Below are positions 1-7,017 of a DNA stretch of 17,798 nucleotides, piece after piece. The notes beneath the pieces were generated by a model. It was not told where the DNA came from, did not search any database, and saw nothing but the letters and a program-made list of their open reading frames with translations. Position numbers and translations under genes: made by a program. This stretch comes from Pseudomonadota bacterium. GTDB taxonomy: Bacteria > Desulfobacterota > Desulfovibrionia > Desulfovibrionales > Desulfomicrobiaceae. The DNA lies in assembly GCA_023393525.1 (NCBI GenBank), contig JAEWKZ010000070.1:1-17798 (forward strand), written 5' to 3'. Each line of letters begins with the position of its first letter. The first letter of the stretch is position 1.

Positions 1-117
1 TGTGTTTCTTCGGGACGATTTGCGGCAAAGGACGGGCCGATTACTTCGCTAACGCTTCCCCCTGTCGGGTGCGTAGAGGACTTTCACCTCCAAGTGAGTG
101 CGCCCTGCCGGGCGCAC
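1..117 (-). mobile_element. 5' end of a group II intron (class C-like), cut by the window edge or truncated
   Basis: Read on the minus strand from 117 downward, the sequence opens with GTGCGCCCGGCAGGGCGCAC, which matches the GUGYG 5' boundary and first hairpin of bacterial group II introns (8-bp stem, loop TGCC as written on the plus strand). It is followed by GGAGGTGAAAGTCCTC (about 88-73) and by a GAAGCGTTAGC stretch near 56-46, both typical of intron domain I. The boundary lies just past the purM terminator, and class C group II introns are known to insert after intrinsic terminators. The usual CAAGGGTG motif that should follow TTAGC is not seen in the remaining ~45 bases, so this may be a 5' relic rather than a complete intron. 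Any reverse transcriptase gene would lie outside the window. Identification is from remembered sequence pattern, not from an alignment. Confidence 0.75.
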
Positions 118-120
118 CAC

Positions 121-161
121 AAAAAAATCCCCGCCATGGATTCCATGACGGGGATTTTTTT
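121..161 (-). terminator. Intrinsic terminator of purM
   Basis: A near-perfect hairpin: A7-TCCCCG pairs with CGGGGA-T7, then one C-A mismatch, then CATGG/CCATG around an ATT loop. On the minus strand it ends in seven T and starts 18 bases after the purM stop. Because both flanks carry A7/T7 it can work in either direction. The group II intron boundary lies four bases beyond it. Confidence 0.93.
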
Positions 162-178
162 CACGCTAAGAAAAGAGC

Positions 179-1237
179 TCAGTCGGCGACCGGAAAATCG
201 ATGCGGACCTGTTCCTCGTCCCCGCTGCGCTCGACGATCTCGCCGATGATCCAGGCGTCCTGCTTCAAGGCGCCCAGGCGGTGCGCCACATCCTTGGCGA
301 TGTCCTTCTTGACGACCATGATGTAGCCGATGCCGCTGTTGAAGATCTGCAACATCTCCTCCCAGCTCAAATTCCCCTGGGTCCGCAGCCACTCGAACAC
401 GGGCGGGATGCTCCAGGAGCCGAAGCTGATCTGCGCGGTCACGCCCTTGGGCAGGATGCGCACGATGTTGTCGTAGAAGCCTCCGCCGGTGACGTGGACC
501 ATGCCGTGGATCTCCCAGTCCCGCATGACGTTGCGCACGGCTTCGACGTAAATGCGGGTGGGGGCGAGCAGGACGTCGGCCACGCTTTGGTCCGTGCCGG
601 GAAAAATATCGTCAGGCCGCAGGCCGGACTCGGAGTAGAGTTTGCGCACCAGGGAGTAGCCATTGGAATGCACCCCGGAGGAGGCCAGTCCGATGATCAG
701 GTCGCCCACGCCGATGCTCGAACCGTCCACGACCTTGTCGTTGTCGACCATGCCGACGCAGAAGCCGGAAAGATCGTACTCGCCGTCGGCGTAGAAGTCC
801 GGCATCTCGGCGGTCTCGCCGCCAATGAGCGCGCACTGGGCGTCCTTGCAGCCTTCGACGATGCCCCGGATGACAGCTTCGGCCTTGTCGATATCGAGCT
901 TGCCGGTCGCAAAATAATCAAGAAAAAACAAAGGCTTGGCGCCTTGAACAATAATATCGTTGACGCTCATGGCCACCAGGTCGATACCTACCGTATCGTG
1001 CCTGTCGAACATGAAGGCGAGCTTGAGCTTGGTTCCCACGCCGTCGGTGGAGGCCACCAGCACCGGTTCGTTGACCATGGCCATGGACGGCTTGAAAAGC
1101 CCGCCGAATCCGCCGATATCGTTGACAACGCCCTTGGTGTAGGTCGATGCGACCAGGGATTTTATGCGCGACACGAACGTGTTGCCCGCCTCGATATCCA
1201 CCCCGGCATCCTTATAGGCCTTGTCCCGCTGAGACAT
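179..1237 (-). CDS. purM: Phosphoribosylformylglycinamidine cyclo-ligase (AIR synthetase)
   Basis: This cytosolic enzyme closes the imidazole ring in purine synthesis: FGAM + ATP gives 5-aminoimidazole ribonucleotide. The product is 352 residues, the usual family length. Diagnostic stretches are STDGVGTKLKLA near the N-terminus, GGETAEMPDF in the middle and SSGVHSNGYSLVRK, all of the PurM/PurL ATP-binding superfamily. I chose ATG at 1237 because AAGGAG (1249-1244) lies six bases upstream; a TTG two codons earlier (1243) overlaps the spacer and is less likely. The gene appears monocistronic here: a strong terminator follows the stop and a divergent gene lies upstream. Nothing is missing or disrupted. 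Confidence 0.97.
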   Translation of the reverse strand: MSQRDKAYKDAGVDIEAGNTFVSRIKSLVASTYTKGVVNDIGGFGGLFKPSMAMVNEPVLVASTDGVGTKLKLAFMFDRHDTVGIDLVAMSVNDIIVQGAKPLFFLDYFATGKLDIDKAEAVIRGIVEGCKDAQCALIGGETAEMPDFYADGEYDLSGFCVGMVDNDKVVDGSSIGVGDLIIGLASSGVHSNGYSLVRKLYSESGLRPDDIFPGTDQSVADVLLAPTRIYVEAVRNVMRDWEIHGMVHVTGGGFYDNIVRILPKGVTAQISFGSWSIPPVFEWLRTQGNLSWEEMLQIFNSGIGYIMVVKKDIAKDVAHRLGALKQDAWIIGEIVERSGDEEQVRIDFPVAD

Positions 1238-1307
1238 GTACAACTCCTTGTTTCTTCGCCTTCAACCAGCTACGTTAATGCAAATCATTCTTCATCCGGA
1301 GGCCACG

Positions 1308-1616
1308 TTGCATAAACTCACGGCTGATCCAAGTAAAGCAAAAAACGCGGCATTGGCAAGGGCCGGCCTTCTCTGGGCCGGCATCGCGCTCTTCGCGCCC
1401 AGTCCCTTGTCGGCGGACATCATCATTGATTCCGGCCAGGGGAAGGACACCGTCATCCATGTCGATCCCGGCGGCAGCTTCGGGCAGGAAAGCATGATCA
1501 TCGACTCCGATCCGGACAACGGTTCGCTGATCCAGGTTTCTCCGCCGACGTCGCCGCAAGAGGACATGGGGCTCGAACCCATCATCATCGTGCCGGAAAT
1601 CCACATCAAGGAGTAA
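1308..1616 (+). CDS. Small secreted acidic protein, unknown function
   Basis: I do not recognise this 102-residue product. The TTG at 1308 is preferred as start because GGAGG (1298-1302) sits five bases upstream; the in-frame ATGs at 1236 and 1278 have no such site, and 1236 would overlap the divergent purM start. The N-terminus looks like a Sec signal peptide: a basic stretch (SKAKNAALAR), a hydrophobic core (AGLLWAGIALFA) and a likely cut after SPLSA. The mature part, about 65 residues, is acidic with short beta-like strands that recur: DIIIDSGQGKDTVIHVDPGG, then MIIDSDPDNGSLIQVSPP, then PIIIVPEIHIKE. It has no cysteine. The stop is three bases before the amrS ATG and the amrS ribosome site (AAGGAG) lies inside its last codons, so the two are probably co-translated. 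Confidence 0.7.
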   Translation: MHKLTADPSKAKNAALARAGLLWAGIALFAPSPLSADIIIDSGQGKDTVIHVDPGGSFGQESMIIDSDPDNGSLIQVSPPTSPQEDMGLEPIIIVPEIHIKE

Positions 1617-1619
1617 GAC

Positions 1620-2672
1620 ATGGACACGCCCGCGCTCCTCTGGCGCCCCCTGGAAGACGCCACCCTGCAATGCCTGCTTTGCGCCCACTTCTGCCGCATC
1701 GAAGACGGCGGACGCGGCCAGTGCGGGGTCCGCGAAAACAGGGGCGGCAAACTCTTCACCCTGTCCCATGACAGGGTCGCGGCCCTGAACCTCGATCCGG
1801 TGGAAAAAAAACCCCTCTTCCATTTCCTGCCCGGCACCACCACCCTCTCCCTGGGCACCCAGGGCTGCAATCTGGCCTGCCTGTTCTGCCAGAACGCGAG
1901 CCTCTCGCAGCCGCCGAGGCTCGGCGCCGCGCCCCAGGGCAACCGCATCCCGCCCCAGGAAATCGTCCGCCTGGCGCGGAAATCGAAGGCGGCGTCCGTG
2001 GCCTACACCTATTCCGAACCCACGATCTTCTTCGAGCTGATGCGCGAAACCGCGATTCTGGCCCGGGAGGAGGGGTTGGCGAACATCATGGTCAGCAACG
2101 GGTTCCAGAGCCCGCAATGCCTGGATGAACTCAAAAATCTGATCCAGGCCGCCAACATCGACCTCAAATCCTTCCGCGACGAGTTCTATCGCGACATCTG
2201 CTCCGCCCGCCTCGGACCGGTGCTGAAAAACCTGGCGCACATGAAGAAACTGGACTGGCACCTCGAAGTGACCACGCTGGTCATTCCGGAGACCAACGAT
2301 TCGGACAGGGAACTGACCGATATCGCCCGCTTCGTGCGCGACGAACTGGGAAGGGACACGCCATGGCACGTCTCGCGCTTTCACCCCTGCCACCAGATGC
2401 TGGAGCACCGCCCAACCCCGCTGGACACCCTGAAACGAGCCTACGACATCGGGCGGGGCGAAGGCCTGCATCACGTCTTTGTGGGGAACGTACCGAATTC
2501 GGGTCTGGAGAATACCTTCTGTCCGGGTTGCGGACAGATGGTGGTGGAACGCAGCGGTTTCACGATCCTGCGCGACAGATTGCTGCGCGGGGCGTGTCCG
2601 GGTTGCGGGCAGGTGATTATCCGACCGGAGAATCTGGGGCCGGCGGCACAGCCGCCGGAAAACGCCCGCTAA
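1620..2672 (+). CDS. amrS: AmmeMemoRadiSam-type radical SAM enzyme (AmrS)
   Basis: A 350-residue radical SAM protein of the AmrS family, which usually occurs with an AMMECR1 protein (AmrA) and a Memo protein (AmrB); its reaction is not established. The CxxxCxxC that binds the 4Fe-4S cluster and SAM is C83-C87-C90 (GCNLACLFCQN). An N-terminal cysteine set (C18, C21, C25, C35) and two C-terminal CPGCG knuckles (C301/C304 and C326/C329) are also seen; such C-terminal knuckles are normal for the family and may hold zinc. The conserved YTYSEPTIFFE and GNVPNSG-type stretches support the family call. The ATG is three bases past the stop of the small secreted gene. No AMMECR1 or Memo gene is present in this window, although fused or distant partners cannot be excluded. 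Confidence 0.9.
   Translation: MDTPALLWRPLEDATLQCLLCAHFCRIEDGGRGQCGVRENRGGKLFTLSHDRVAALNLDPVEKKPLFHFLPGTTTLSLGTQGCNLACLFCQNASLSQPPRLGAAPQGNRIPPQEIVRLARKSKAASVAYTYSEPTIFFELMRETAILAREEGLANIMVSNGFQSPQCLDELKNLIQAANIDLKSFRDEFYRDICSARLGPVLKNLAHMKKLDWHLEVTTLVIPETNDSDRELTDIARFVRDELGRDTPWHVSRFHPCHQMLEHRPTPLDTLKRAYDIGRGEGLHHVFVGNVPNSGLENTFCPGCGQMVVERSGFTILRDRLLRGACPGCGQVIIRPENLGPAAQPPENAR
2640..2658. repeat. Perfect 8-bp hairpin at the end of amrS
   Basis: CCGGCGGC-ACA-GCCGCCGG lies inside the last codons of amrS, just before its overlap with the convergent cobO stop. Neither strand has a T-tract after it, so it is not a standard intrinsic terminator. It may slow RNA polymerase or protect the 3' end of the cobO transcript, or it may simply be coding sequence. 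Confidence 0.4.
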
Positions 2673-3172
2673 AACTCGATCCCGCGCCGGGCTTTGCCGC
2701 CCTGGGCGTAGATGTGCTTGACCTCGGTGACATCGGAGACGATGTCGGCAAGCTCCACCATCCAGGGCGGCGCGTTGCGGCCGGACAGGACCAGGTGGCA
2801 CCCTTGGTCCCGGCTTCGTTCTATGAGCGCCCGCACTTCCTCTTCCCGGAGCAGGCCATGGTTCAGGGCGTAGAGGGTCTCGTCCAGGATGAGCATGTCC
2901 ACGCCCTGCTCCAGGCGCTCCTCGGCCCACCGCACAAGATGCGCCGCCTTCTCGCGATGCTCTTCAAAATCGCTGTCACGGTAAAAGCCCGCGCCCGAAG
3001 CCAGAAAATCTTCTCCCAGCAATTCGGCCAGCATGGTCTGTTCACCAGCCTGGTCGCCCCGCTTCATGAACTGCCCGAAGGCCACGGCAAGTCCCTGCCC
3101 CAGGGCGCGGATGGCCTGGCCCACGCAGGCCGAGGTCTTGCCCTTGCCGTTTCCGGTGTAGATCAGGAGCAC
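2669..3172 (-). CDS. cobO: Cob(I)alamin adenosyltransferase, CobO/BtuR family
   Basis: Transfers the 5'-deoxyadenosyl group of ATP to cob(I)alamin or corrinoid precursors, making the adenosylcobalamin form. The product is 167 residues. A P-loop, GNGKGKTS (residues 7-14), opens the protein, and LILDE (D97/E98) and VLSGRNAP in the second half are hallmarks of the family. The start is GTG at 3172 with GGGAGG at 3182-3177; the open frame runs much further upstream, but that extension is a shadow of the deaminase gene. The start lies inside the upstream deaminase gene, whose stop is at 3163-3165 (10-base overlap), so translation is probably coupled. At the other end the TAG overlaps the amrS TAA by four bases, tail to tail. 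It is a little short at the N-terminus compared with enteric BtuR. Confidence 0.93.
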   Translation of the reverse strand: MLLIYTGNGKGKTSACVGQAIRALGQGLAVAFGQFMKRGDQAGEQTMLAELLGEDFLASGAGFYRDSDFEEHREKAAHLVRWAEERLEQGVDMLILDETLYALNHGLLREEEVRALIERSRDQGCHLVLSGRNAPPWMVELADIVSDVTEVKHIYAQGGKARRGIEF

Positions 3173-4443
3173 GCATCCTCCCGTGGTTCGCGCGAGGCGC
3201 TCAGGCGGACCAGCGTCGCGCGTACCTGGGCCAGGATCTCCTCCTCGCCCTCGACCTTGCCGCCCAGCATGAGCACCCGGCCGTCGCAGATGGTGGTGTG
3301 CACGCAGGAGCTGTTCGCGCTGTAGACCAGGTTGGACACAAGGTGATGGTTCGGGACCATGCGCACATGCTCCAGATCGACCAGGATGCAGTCCGCGAGA
3401 TGGCCTGTCGCGATGCGTCCCGCATCCAGGCCGTACATGCGCGCCCCGTTCAGCGTGCCCGCCTCCAGGACCTCCTGGGCCGGAAAGACAGTGGGGTCCA
3501 TGGACCGGACCTTGGCCAGCAGGGAGGCGATCTTCATTTCCTCGATCATGTCCAGATTGTTGTTCGAGGAACACCCGTCCGTACCCAGGGCCACGGTCAC
3601 GCCGTGGGCCTTCATGGCGGCGTAGTCGAACTGCCCGGAACACAGCTTCATGTTCGAGACCGGGCAGTGCACCACCTGCGCTCCGTGCAGGGCCAGCAGG
3701 TCCATTTCCGCGTCGGTCATCCACACGGCGTGAGCCAGGATCAGATTGGGGGCCAGAAGGCCCAGGTCACGCAGGTACTCCACCGGCCTTTTGCCATGTT
3801 TGGCCAGACAGTCCTCGACCTCTTTCTGGGTCTCGGAGAGATGCAGATGCACCAGCAGCCCGTGCCGGTTCGCGTATTCCCCCAGCCAGCGCAGGGAATC
3901 CGAGGACACGGTGTAGATGGCGTGGGGTCCGAGAATGAACTGAACGCGGTCCGGAAAGGCGGCGCTGGCGGCGTGCAGGTCCATGACCTGGCGCTTCATG
4001 GTTTCGGCGCGGACCGGATCGTCGAAATCGAAAAAAGCGGCGGACAGGGCCGCGCGCATGCCCATCTCCGTGACGGCGCGGGCCGTGCCCTTCCAGTGCC
4101 AGTACATGTCCGCGAAAAAGGTCGTTCCGGACTTGATCATCTCAAGGCAGGCGAGTTTGGCTCCCCAGTAGATGTCGTCCTCGGTCAGCCGGGCCTCGAA
4201 AGGCCAGATGTGGTCGGAAAGCCACGTGTGCAGATCCATGTCGTCGGCATAACCGCGCAGGAGCGTCATGGCCGCGTGGGTGTGCGCGTTGTGGAAGGAC
4301 GGCAGGATGGCCTTGCCGGAGCCGTCGATGACCACTTCGGCGGACGAGTCCACGTCCGTTCCGATGGAGTCGAAGCGGTTGCCCGTGATGAGCACGTCGA
4401 CCAACTCCGAATTCAGGCGCACTTTCTTGATGAGAATACTCAA
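3163..4443 (-). CDS. mtaD: Amidohydrolase, MTA/SAH (or 5'-deoxyadenosine) deaminase type
   Basis: A 426-residue member of the amidohydrolase superfamily closest in motif order to 5-methylthioadenosine/S-adenosylhomocysteine deaminases, which turn the adenine ring into hypoxanthine. Metal and catalytic residues are visible: H54 and H56 in HNAHTH, H201 and E204 in HLHLSE, H238 in LAHAVW and D289 in LGTDG. The start is TTG at 4443, six bases from GGAGG (4454-4450); an open frame continues 33 codons further but reads through the leader. No signal peptide, so it acts in the cytosol. It overlaps cobO. Beside an adenosyltransferase, and near a radical SAM gene, recycling of 5'-deoxyadenosine is a possible role, but this is inference; family members also include s-triazine and guanine hydrolases. 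Confidence 0.85.
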   Translation of the reverse strand: MSILIKKVRLNSELVDVLITGNRFDSIGTDVDSSAEVVIDGSGKAILPSFHNAHTHAAMTLLRGYADDMDLHTWLSDHIWPFEARLTEDDIYWGAKLACLEMIKSGTTFFADMYWHWKGTARAVTEMGMRAALSAAFFDFDDPVRAETMKRQVMDLHAASAAFPDRVQFILGPHAIYTVSSDSLRWLGEYANRHGLLVHLHLSETQKEVEDCLAKHGKRPVEYLRDLGLLAPNLILAHAVWMTDAEMDLLALHGAQVVHCPVSNMKLCSGQFDYAAMKAHGVTVALGTDGCSSNNNLDMIEEMKIASLLAKVRSMDPTVFPAQEVLEAGTLNGARMYGLDAGRIATGHLADCILVDLEHVRMVPNHHLVSNLVYSANSSCVHTTICDGRVLMLGGKVEGEEEILAQVRATLVRLSASREPREDACS

Positions 4444-4448
4444 TGGCC

Positions 4449-4467
4449 ACCTCCGATGTTTGGAGGT
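4449..4467 (-). promoter_or_regulatory. Ribosome site of the deaminase gene locked in a hairpin
   Basis: In the minus-strand transcript ACCUCC-AAACAUC-GGAGGU forms a 6-bp stem (7 with a G-U pair) whose 3' arm is the Shine-Dalgarno sequence itself, six bases before the TTG start. Such an arrangement can limit translation until the stem is opened. I see no match to the SAH or SAM riboswitch consensus upstream. Chance pairing of an SD with a CCTCC is possible. Confidence 0.45.
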
Positions 4468-4513
4468 ACCTGATAACGGCATCGCCCCGGCGTTGTCCAT
4501 AGAGACGACATCC

Positions 4514-4560
4514 GGAAGCCGTCCGGCGGAGGAGTTGCGCATTTTATCGCGGACGGCTCC
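4514..4560 (-). repeat. Inverted repeat in the deaminase leader / divergent region
   Basis: GGAAGCCGTCC (4514-4524) pairs with GGACGGCTCC (4551-4560), with one bulged base and a 26-base loop. It lies in the 180-bp gap between the deaminase start (minus) and the chemoreceptor start (plus). It could form an upstream stem in the deaminase leader RNA or a protein site. No strong sigma-70 promoter could be picked with confidence in the gap. Confidence 0.4.
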
Positions 4561-4585
4561 TTCTCTTTTGGCGCGGGCTCATTTA

Positions 4586-4597
4586 TACGCATGCGTA
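4586..4597. promoter_or_regulatory. 12-bp perfect palindrome upstream of the chemoreceptor gene
   Basis: TACGCATGCGTA is a perfect palindrome ending 26 bases before the chemoreceptor ATG. It is next to an AT-rich TTTATAC (4582-4588) that could be part of a -10 box. This could be an operator for a dimeric regulator; no direct evidence beyond symmetry. Confidence 0.3.
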
Positions 4598-4623
4598 CGC
4601 ACATCACGAACACGAGGTATTTC

Positions 4624-6378
4624 ATGAACGATACTGGCTTATCCCCCGCGTCCGCCAAGTCCGGCAACGGCATGTTCTCCACCCTGCGCGGCAAGATCAC
4701 GGCCACCATCCTGGCCCTGCTGATTCTGAACGCCGCAGGCCTGATCTGGATCGCCCTGAGCGCCGGAAACGCCGTCCCGCCATCCTCGTGGGGCGTGGCG
4801 GCGGCCATTCTGCTGGCGACCGTGGTTCTGGGCGTCGTCGCCATTCGGGTTCTGCATCGCGAGGCGCAACGCGGCATCGCCGACATCAGCGCCGTATTCC
4901 AGAACATCCAGGGGCAGGACGCGGACCTGTCCTGCACCATGGAAGATCTGGACAACCCGGACCTCAAGCACATTTCCAGCTGTTACAACACCTTCCTGGC
5001 CAGCGTGCGCGAACTGGTGGAAAAAATCCGCAAGATGGGCATCGACATCGCCCTCGACAGCACCCGCATGGCCAAATCGGTGTTCGACACCAGGAACAAG
5101 ACCGCGGCCCAGGGCTCCATCGCCGAGGAAGTGGCCGTGGCCAGCAACGAGGCCAACGCAGCCATCTCCGAAATCGCCCAGAACACCCAGTACGTGGCCG
5201 AAAAAACCACCAGCAACCTGAACACGGCACACAGGTCGCACACCGAACTCCAGGATGTCACGGACAAGATCCACAAGATCAACGCCATCGTGGAATCCTT
5301 CCGCAACACCGTGGACGACCTGGGCGCGAGTTCCGCCAACATCCTGAGCATCGTGACCATCATCAACGGCATTTCCGAACAGACCAACCTGTTGTCCCTG
5401 AACGCCACCATCGAGGCGGCCCGGGCAGGTGAGCACGGCAAGGGCTTTGCCGTGGTGGCCGAGGAAGTGCGCGAACTCTCGCGCAGGATAAAACCCGCCA
5501 CCGAGGAAATTTCCAACAACATCGGGGCCATGGTCAAAATCGTCGAGCGCACCCAGACGGAAACGGCGCAGATCCTGGACTACGCCAAGGACACGGATCA
5601 GGTGGTGACCGCGGCCACGCACAACTTTGAACGCATGATCGAGGATTTCGAGACCGCCAACGATCAGCTGATCAAGATCGCGGCCGCCATCGAGGAGCTG
5701 TCCACCAACAACAACGACGTCACCCGGAAGGTCAACAACATCAACTCCCTCAGCCAGGAGATCGCCACAGACATGAACTCCTCGGCCACTTCCGTGGACG
5801 CCCTGAACGCCGTCACCGAGCAGATGCTCGAACTGGTGGCCAGGTTCAAGACCGGGGAAGGGAAATTCGATACGGTCATCGCCACGGCCAAGGAAATCCG
5901 CGACGATTACCAGACCCGGATCCAGAGCATGAAGGACCGGGGCATCAATGTCTTCGACACGCAGTACAAGCCCGTCCCGGGCACATCGCCCCAGAAATAC
6001 GTCACCGCCTTCAGCGACGTCTTCATCAAGGAGATGCAAAGCGTGGTCGACGAGGCGCAAAAAAGAATCACCGGCACGATCTACTGCCTGGCCATCGACC
6101 GCAAAGGCTACCTGCCCATCCACCACGGGGCCGTGTCCAAGCCCATGACCGGCGATCCGGCCAAGGACCTGCTCTACAGCAGGCACCAGCGCATCTACCA
6201 GAGCAACCGCACCGAGCAGCGCAGGTGCTCGCACACCGACCCCCTGCTGCTCCAGACCTACATGCGCGACACGGGCGAAATATTGAACGACCTGTCCATG
6301 CCCATTTACATCGACGGCAAGCACTGGGGAGCCTTCATCATGGGCTTCGATCCCCGGGCCATGTTCAGCGGCTCCTGA
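4624..6378 (+). CDS. Methyl-accepting chemotaxis protein with C-terminal sensor domain
   Basis: A 584-residue chemoreceptor that would signal through CheA/CheW to the flagellar motor. Two membrane segments (about residues 22-45 and 55-77) are separated by only about ten residues, so there is no periplasmic ligand domain. The conserved signalling hairpin tip is at about 245-290 (SEQTNLLSLNATIEAARAGE, then GKGFAVVAEEVREL). After the coiled coil, a C-terminal domain (about 440-584) carries AIDRKGYLPIHH, a QSNRTEQRR region and LLLQTYMRDTGEILNDLSMP, a PAS/Cache-like module seen at the C-terminus of some receptors; it is probably the cytoplasmic sensor. No CheR-binding pentapeptide ends the protein. 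The ATG at 4624 follows GAGG by six bases; an in-frame ATG at 4591 inside the palindrome lacks a ribosome site. Ligand unknown. Confidence 0.92.
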   Translation: MNDTGLSPASAKSGNGMFSTLRGKITATILALLILNAAGLIWIALSAGNAVPPSSWGVAAAILLATVVLGVVAIRVLHREAQRGIADISAVFQNIQGQDADLSCTMEDLDNPDLKHISSCYNTFLASVRELVEKIRKMGIDIALDSTRMAKSVFDTRNKTAAQGSIAEEVAVASNEANAAISEIAQNTQYVAEKTTSNLNTAHRSHTELQDVTDKIHKINAIVESFRNTVDDLGASSANILSIVTIINGISEQTNLLSLNATIEAARAGEHGKGFAVVAEEVRELSRRIKPATEEISNNIGAMVKIVERTQTETAQILDYAKDTDQVVTAATHNFERMIEDFETANDQLIKIAAAIEELSTNNNDVTRKVNNINSLSQEIATDMNSSATSVDALNAVTEQMLELVARFKTGEGKFDTVIATAKEIRDDYQTRIQSMKDRGINVFDTQYKPVPGTSPQKYVTAFSDVFIKEMQSVVDEAQKRITGTIYCLAIDRKGYLPIHHGAVSKPMTGDPAKDLLYSRHQRIYQSNRTEQRRCSHTDPLLLQTYMRDTGEILNDLSMPIYIDGKHWGAFIMGFDPRAMFSGS

Positions 6379-6392
6379 AAAAGACACGCCAC

Positions 6393-6427
6393 CACTTCGG
6401 GGAGGCCGACACGGCCTCCCCGAAGTG
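6393..6427. terminator. Bidirectional terminator between the chemoreceptor gene and pdxT
   Basis: A perfect 15-bp stem, CACTTCGGGGAGGCC with GGCCTCCCCGAAGTG, loop GACAC, lies between two convergent genes, 14 bases past the chemoreceptor stop. T-tracts are weak: on the minus strand a TTTTT occurs about eleven bases after the stem; on the plus strand there is only ATT. Position argues for a terminator on both sides. Confidence 0.75.
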
Positions 6428-6444
6428 ATTCCACCTTCCCTCCC

Positions 6445-7017
6445 TCACCCCTCTTCGTCGCACAATTCCAGAAACCACCTGTGCACCCGGCCGTCCCCGG
6501 TCAGCTCCGGATGAAAGGCCGTGGCCAGGGCATGCCCCTGTCGCACGGCGACCGGAGCCTCCCCCAACCGGGCCAGGACCTTCACGCCCGCGCCGGTTTC
6601 GGCGATGCGCGGGGCGCGAATGAACACTCCCGGATAAGGCCGGCAATCCCGGAGCCCCTCGAAGCACAGGTCCGACACGAAGCTGTCCTGCTGACGGCCA
6701 TAGGCGTTGCGGGCCACGCCCATGTCGATCAGGCCCAGGAAGGGCTCCTCGCCCTCTATCCTGGACGCCAGAAGGATGAGCCCGGCGCAAACGCCCCAGA
6801 CCGGGCGACGCGCTCCGAAAGCGCGGATGGCCGCGTCCAGCCCGTTCTGCGCGGCCAGCCGCCGCATGCTCGTGCTCTCGCCGCCGGGCAGAACGAGTCC
6901 GCGCAGGCCATCCAGCTGTGCGGACGTGCGGACCAGCACGGCCTCTGCGCCAAGACTTCCCAGCATCGAGGCGTGTTCGGCGAAAGCGCCCTGCAGGGCC
7001 AGGATGCCCAGCCGCAT
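6445..7017 (-). CDS. pdxT: Pyridoxal 5'-phosphate synthase glutaminase subunit
   Basis: Releases ammonia from glutamine and channels it to PdxS for PLP synthesis; the active complex is a 12+12 assembly in the cytosol. The product is 190 residues, the normal length. It shows the opening LALQGAFAEH, the oxyanion stretch GGESTSM, the nucleophile C77 in GVCAGL, and the H169/E171 pair in FHPE, i.e. an intact class I amidotransferase triad. The ATG at 7017 overlaps the pdxS stop by one base (TGATG); a GTG at 7020 is the alternative start. It is the last gene of its unit and is followed by the 15-bp hairpin. Function is certain from motifs and pairing with pdxS. Confidence 0.96.
   Translation of the reverse strand: MRLGILALQGAFAEHASMLGSLGAEAVLVRTSAQLDGLRGLVLPGGESTSMRRLAAQNGLDAAIRAFGARRPVWGVCAGLILLASRIEGEEPFLGLIDMGVARNAYGRQQDSFVSDLCFEGLRDCRPYPGVFIRAPRIAETGAGVKVLARLGEAPVAVRQGHALATAFHPELTGDGRVHRWFLELCDEEG

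Noticed and set aside
69..326. 85-codon plus-strand open frame at the left edge
   Set aside because: It runs through the intron hairpin, the purM terminator and into purM antisense; no ribosome site or sensible protein.
1275..2930. 551-codon open frame on the minus strand across the small secreted gene and amrS
   Set aside because: It crosses two plus-strand genes with clear start signals and motifs, and shows no recognisable domain.
3173..3724. N-terminal extension of cobO (open frame up to 3724)
   Set aside because: The extension is the deaminase coding region read in another frame; cobO homologues start right before the P-loop and a ribosome site precedes the GTG at 3172.
4639..6387. 582-codon open frame on the minus strand opposite the chemoreceptor gene
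   Set aside because: Low-complexity antisense product (G, D, H, V rich); no motif; the plus strand is a clear chemoreceptor.
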